Positions 5,683-8,349 of a DNA stretch of 8,349 nucleotides are shown here, in pieces (within the stretch, counting starts at the first letter, position 1; each line of letters opens with the position of its first letter). The position numbers and the translations under genes were made by a program. A model generated the notes under the pieces. The model was not told the DNA's origin, made no database searches, and saw nothing but the letters and a program-made list of their open reading frames with translations. The DNA is from CAZQLE01 sp964593905 (GTDB lineage Bacteria > Chloroflexota > Anaerolineae > Anaerolineales > Anaerolineaceae): contig CAZQLE010000178.1 of assembly GCA_964593905.1 (NCBI GenBank), positions 1-8,349 on the forward strand, given 5' to 3'.

Positions 5683-8349
5683 ATGAACAGTGATGCAATT
5701 CCTGGTTTACTCCTTCTGGCAATCACCGGTTCCGTTTCAATCGCAGCCGGTGTGTATGTGCTTCGCCAGCAAACCCCCGTGAAAATGACCCAGAATTACG
5801 CAGCAGCCCTGTTTTGTCTTGCCGGCTGGAGCCTCTCATACCTCATCAAAGAAATCACCCCGCTCGAACCCATGCTGCGCATTAGCGAAAACTTGCAGCT
5901 CACGTTCGCCACTTTGGCGGTCAGCTATTTCTTTTTCTTTTCTTTGCAATATACACACAGCCAGGCCCTGCTAAACAACGTAGCGCACAATCTGCTGCGG
6001 GCGTTCATCGTCCTGGTCGTCATAACGATCTGGGTCCCCCTCGTGCGCCCGTTGTTGATCGAATCGGCCTTTTACCGCGGCGTCAGCACTGCATTTCCGC
6101 AGATGAACGATCTATGGTGGTTGTTCAGTATTTTGCTGGATTATCTTCTGGCAACCGCCAGCGCGGCAGTGCTCTTAAAAAGCATTTTCCTGACCGATCG
6201 AATTTACTGGACCCGCACCGTCAGTCTGCTCATCAGCGTTCTGGTGCCCTGGATCACACAGATCCGCGTTTTTTTTGGGCAGCCTTTTGCAATTGAGTTG
6301 TATCCAACTGCTATTACACTTTTTGTCAGCGTTTCAACCCTGGTGTGGGCCGCCGTAAAACTCAAGGTTCTTGAAAGGCCCCCCCTGGGACGGGACCTGC
6401 TGCTCGACCGCATGAGTGACGGGGTCATTGTGCTTTCTCCCCAGCAGCGCATTATCGACCTGAACCCCCCTGCCCAGCATATTGTCGGCACCACGCTGGA
6501 ATATGCGCTGGGCAAAACGCTCCCAGAGATTTTGCACACCCCCTCGCACATCTATGAAAACCTGACCGGATCACAGGAAATTGCAATTGAAGAACAATAT
6601 TATGATCTACGGTATACCCGTTTATATGACCGGCAGAACACGTTTATAGGCTGGCTGGTATCGCTGCGCGACATCAGCGAACGCAAGCAGTTTGAATCGG
6701 AACTTGAAAAATCAGTCGCCCTGCTGCGTTCCACGGTTGACTCGATTAACAATGGCATTCTGGTGCTGAACCCCCAGGGCGGCATCATCGCCATGAACCG
6801 TCAATTTGTCGATATCTGGAACCTGCCCTCTGGCTGGGCGCAGTTGCCGCCCAACGAGCGGCTGTTCTTGCAAGCAAACCGCACCGTCAGCCCCCAGCGC
6901 TACCTGGAACAGATCAACATTTATATGTCTGATCTGATGTTGCAAGGCTATGAGATGTATACCACCGCAGACGGGCGGTTCATTGAAGGCTACACCCAGC
7001 CATTTCTGGTCAACGAAAGCCCCGCCGGGCGGGTGTTCACCTGTCTGGATGTCACCGAACAGGAGCGCACTCGAGAAGAAATCAGCGAGAACCAGGGACG
7101 CTTAAAGGCTATTTTTGAGAACGCCGCTGTGGGCATTGTGGTTCTGGATACTTTTGGAAATTTCACCCAGGTAAACGAGCGTTTTTGCCAGATGGTTGGA
7201 TGGGGTGAGTCAGAGCTGCTGCAAACCAGATACTCCTCCATTACCCCGCCCGAAGAAACGCCCGCACTGGATCGCTTTCTGACCCGCCACATCCCCGGCG
7301 GGCAGGCCTCATTCCGATTTGAGATGCGTTTACTGCGCAAAGATGGCAGCTCATTCTGGGGTGATATCTCGCTAACCGCAATCCGCACTGCTGAAGGCGT
7401 GTTGGAAAAAATCATTGGCGTGGTGACCGACATCTCAGAACGAAAACTGGCCGAAGATTCACTGCGCCAGAGCGAAGAGTCGGAACGCCGCTCGCGAAAA
7501 ATTGCCGAAATCCTGCGCGAAGCAGGCATTGCACTCAGCGCAACCCTGAATGTCGATCAGATCCTTGATCAGGTGTTGATCTTAATTGAGCAGTTGGTGC
7601 CCTTCGACAGTGGATATATTCTGTTGATTGAGGGCAATAGCGCCCGCCCCACCCGCACCCGCGGCTATGACAAATTTAGCACAGCCGCCAAAAATGATGT
7701 GGAAGAAATCATGATGACGCTGGAAAAGTTCGCCAACCTGCGCGAAATTTTGGAAAGCCGTCAGGCCATGATCATTGCCGACACCCAAAAATATCCGGGG
7801 TGGGTACGCATTCCATCCCAACTATATATTCGCTCCTGGATCGGCGCCCCCATCATCTCTCAAGAAAAGGTGCTGGCAATATTCTCGCTTGAAAAAACCG
7901 AACCCGACTTTTATAACCAGGAACACTTGCGGCTGCTGGAGACTTTTGCCAGCCAGGTCAGCCTGGCCCTGGATAACGCCCGGCTCTATTCCGAGACCCA
8001 TGAGCATCTGATCGAAGAATCCATCCTCAATGAAATCAGCCGCTCGCTTTCCACTTCATTGCAAGAAGAGCAGCTTGTTCAAGTGGTCTACGAGCAGATC
8101 AGCCGGCTTCACGAAGTAAAAAACTTTCAACTGGCCCGGCCAATCTCTGGCTCAAACAGTTATGAACTGGTCTTCTCAACCCGCAACGGTGAACGCCTGC
8201 CCATGCAGCGTTTTGCCGGCGCACCGGGTCTCATCGGCTATCTCCTCCATCACCCGGCGCCGCTGCTCCTGTGCTCCCGCGAAGAATGCCAGCAATTCAC
8301 CGCCGCCCACGACATCCGCCTCGAAGATCTGGTCCCCGAAACCTGGATG
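5683..8349 (+). CDS. Membrane sensor with 7TM, three PAS and two GAF domains, 3' end cut by window edge (probable sensor histidine kinase)
   Basis: An uninterrupted frame of 889 codons reaches the right edge. ATG 5683 has AGGCGG about five bases upstream. Residues 1-225 hold seven hydrophobic helices (about 8-28, 38-58, 70-88, 105-122, 145-165, 180-198, 207-225), matching the 7TM sensor region found on histidine kinases. Three PAS domains follow: about 240-338 (starts DGVIVLSP, ends LRDISERKQ), 345-462 (INNGILVLN to CLDVTEQE) and 473-592 (IFENAAVGIVVLD to VVTDISERK), each ending in the usual PAC-type D-I/V-S/T-E motif. After a charged helical linker (about 590-615) comes a GAF domain at about 618-773 (GAPIISQEKVLAIFSLEK; FASQVSLALDNARLYSE), then the start of another from about 783. 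No HisKA, HATPase or GGDEF domain lies in the visible part, so kinase output is inferred from architecture. Confidence 0.93.
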   Translation, partial: MNSDAIPGLLLLAITGSVSIAAGVYVLRQQTPVKMTQNYAAALFCLAGWSLSYLIKEITPLEPMLRISENLQLTFATLAVSYFFFFSLQYTHSQALLNNVAHNLLRAFIVLVVITIWVPLVRPLLIESAFYRGVSTAFPQMNDLWWLFSILLDYLLATASAAVLLKSIFLTDRIYWTRTVSLLISVLVPWITQIRVFFGQPFAIELYPTAITLFVSVSTLVWAAVKLKVLERPPLGRDLLLDRMSDGVIVLSPQQRIIDLNPPAQHIVGTTLEYALGKTLPEILHTPSHIYENLTGSQEIAIEEQYYDLRYTRLYDRQNTFIGWLVSLRDISERKQFESELEKSVALLRSTVDSINNGILVLNPQGGIIAMNRQFVDIWNLPSGWAQLPPNERLFLQANRTVSPQRYLEQINIYMSDLMLQGYEMYTTADGRFIEGYTQPFLVNESPAGRVFTCLDVTEQERTREEISENQGRLKAIFENAAVGIVVLDTFGNFTQVNERFCQMVGWGESELLQTRYSSITPPEETPALDRFLTRHIPGGQASFRFEMRLLRKDGSSFWGDISLTAIRTAEGVLEKIIGVVTDISERKLAEDSLRQSEESERRSRKIAEILREAGIALSATLNVDQILDQVLILIEQLVPFDSGYILLIEGNSARPTRTRGYDKFSTAAKNDVEEIMMTLEKFANLREILESRQAMIIADTQKYPGWVRIPSQLYIRSWIGAPIISQEKVLAIFSLEKTEPDFYNQEHLRLLETFASQVSLALDNARLYSETHEHLIEESILNEISRSLSTSLQEEQLVQVVYEQISRLHEVKNFQLARPISGSNSYELVFSTRNGERLPMQRFAGAPGLIGYLLHHPAPLLLCSREECQQFTAAHDIRLEDLVPETWM

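Noticed and set aside
1..8349. A complete new defence or mobile system
   Set aside because: No nuclease, helicase, transposase, integrase, reverse transcriptase, toxin-antitoxin pair or CRISPR array could be recognised; most of the window is ordinary metabolic, repair and signalling genes.

Overview
The window looks like chromosomal DNA from an uncultured bacterium, most likely Chloroflexota (Anaerolineae-like). This is inferred from the fairly GC-rich coding DNA, the 7TM-PAS-GAF sensor architecture and the general protein style. No rRNA or other phylogenetic marker is present, so the assignment is tentative. The sequence is a draft scaffold: a 10-N gap lies at 637-646.

Left part, minus strand (2553 to 1): hutU (urocanate hydratase) has a recognisable promoter and a strong Shine-Dalgarno. 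It is followed at once by two small genes for membrane-anchored proteins of unknown function that are paralogues of each other. The first starts 4 nt after the hutU stop; the second overlaps the first by ATGA and runs off the left edge. The first small gene appears broken only because of the gap. The same 9 bases occur on both sides of the Ns, and collapsing them (removing 19 bases) restores one 148-residue reading frame.

Middle, plus strand (2739 to 5288): diverging from hutU across about 185 bp of promoter DNA is a cluster of tag (3-methyladenine DNA glycosylase I), a metallo-beta-lactamase-fold hydrolase and a class I SAM methyltransferase. These are joined by two ATGA stop/start overlaps, so they are probably co-transcribed and translationally coupled. 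A small four-helix membrane protein gene of unknown function follows 62 bp later.

Non-coding stretch (5289-5682): no convincing gene. It holds a 9-bp perfect palindrome after the membrane gene, then an approximately 230-250 bp repeat-like element with inverted arms and nested internal hairpins, and then an extended -10 promoter for the next gene.

Right part, plus strand (5683 to the right edge): the first 889 codons of a large membrane sensor with an N-terminal 7TM region, three PAS domains, one complete GAF domain and the beginning of another. The output domain lies outside the window; a histidine kinase is the likely guess.

The genes fall into independent modules: histidine catabolism with unknown membrane proteins, DNA repair with two unassigned enzymes, and signal sensing. 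I see no CRISPR array, tRNA, transposase, toxin-antitoxin pair or recognisable defence system. The least explained items are the paralogous membrane-anchored pair behind hutU, the tag-linked enzyme pair, and the inverted-repeat element.
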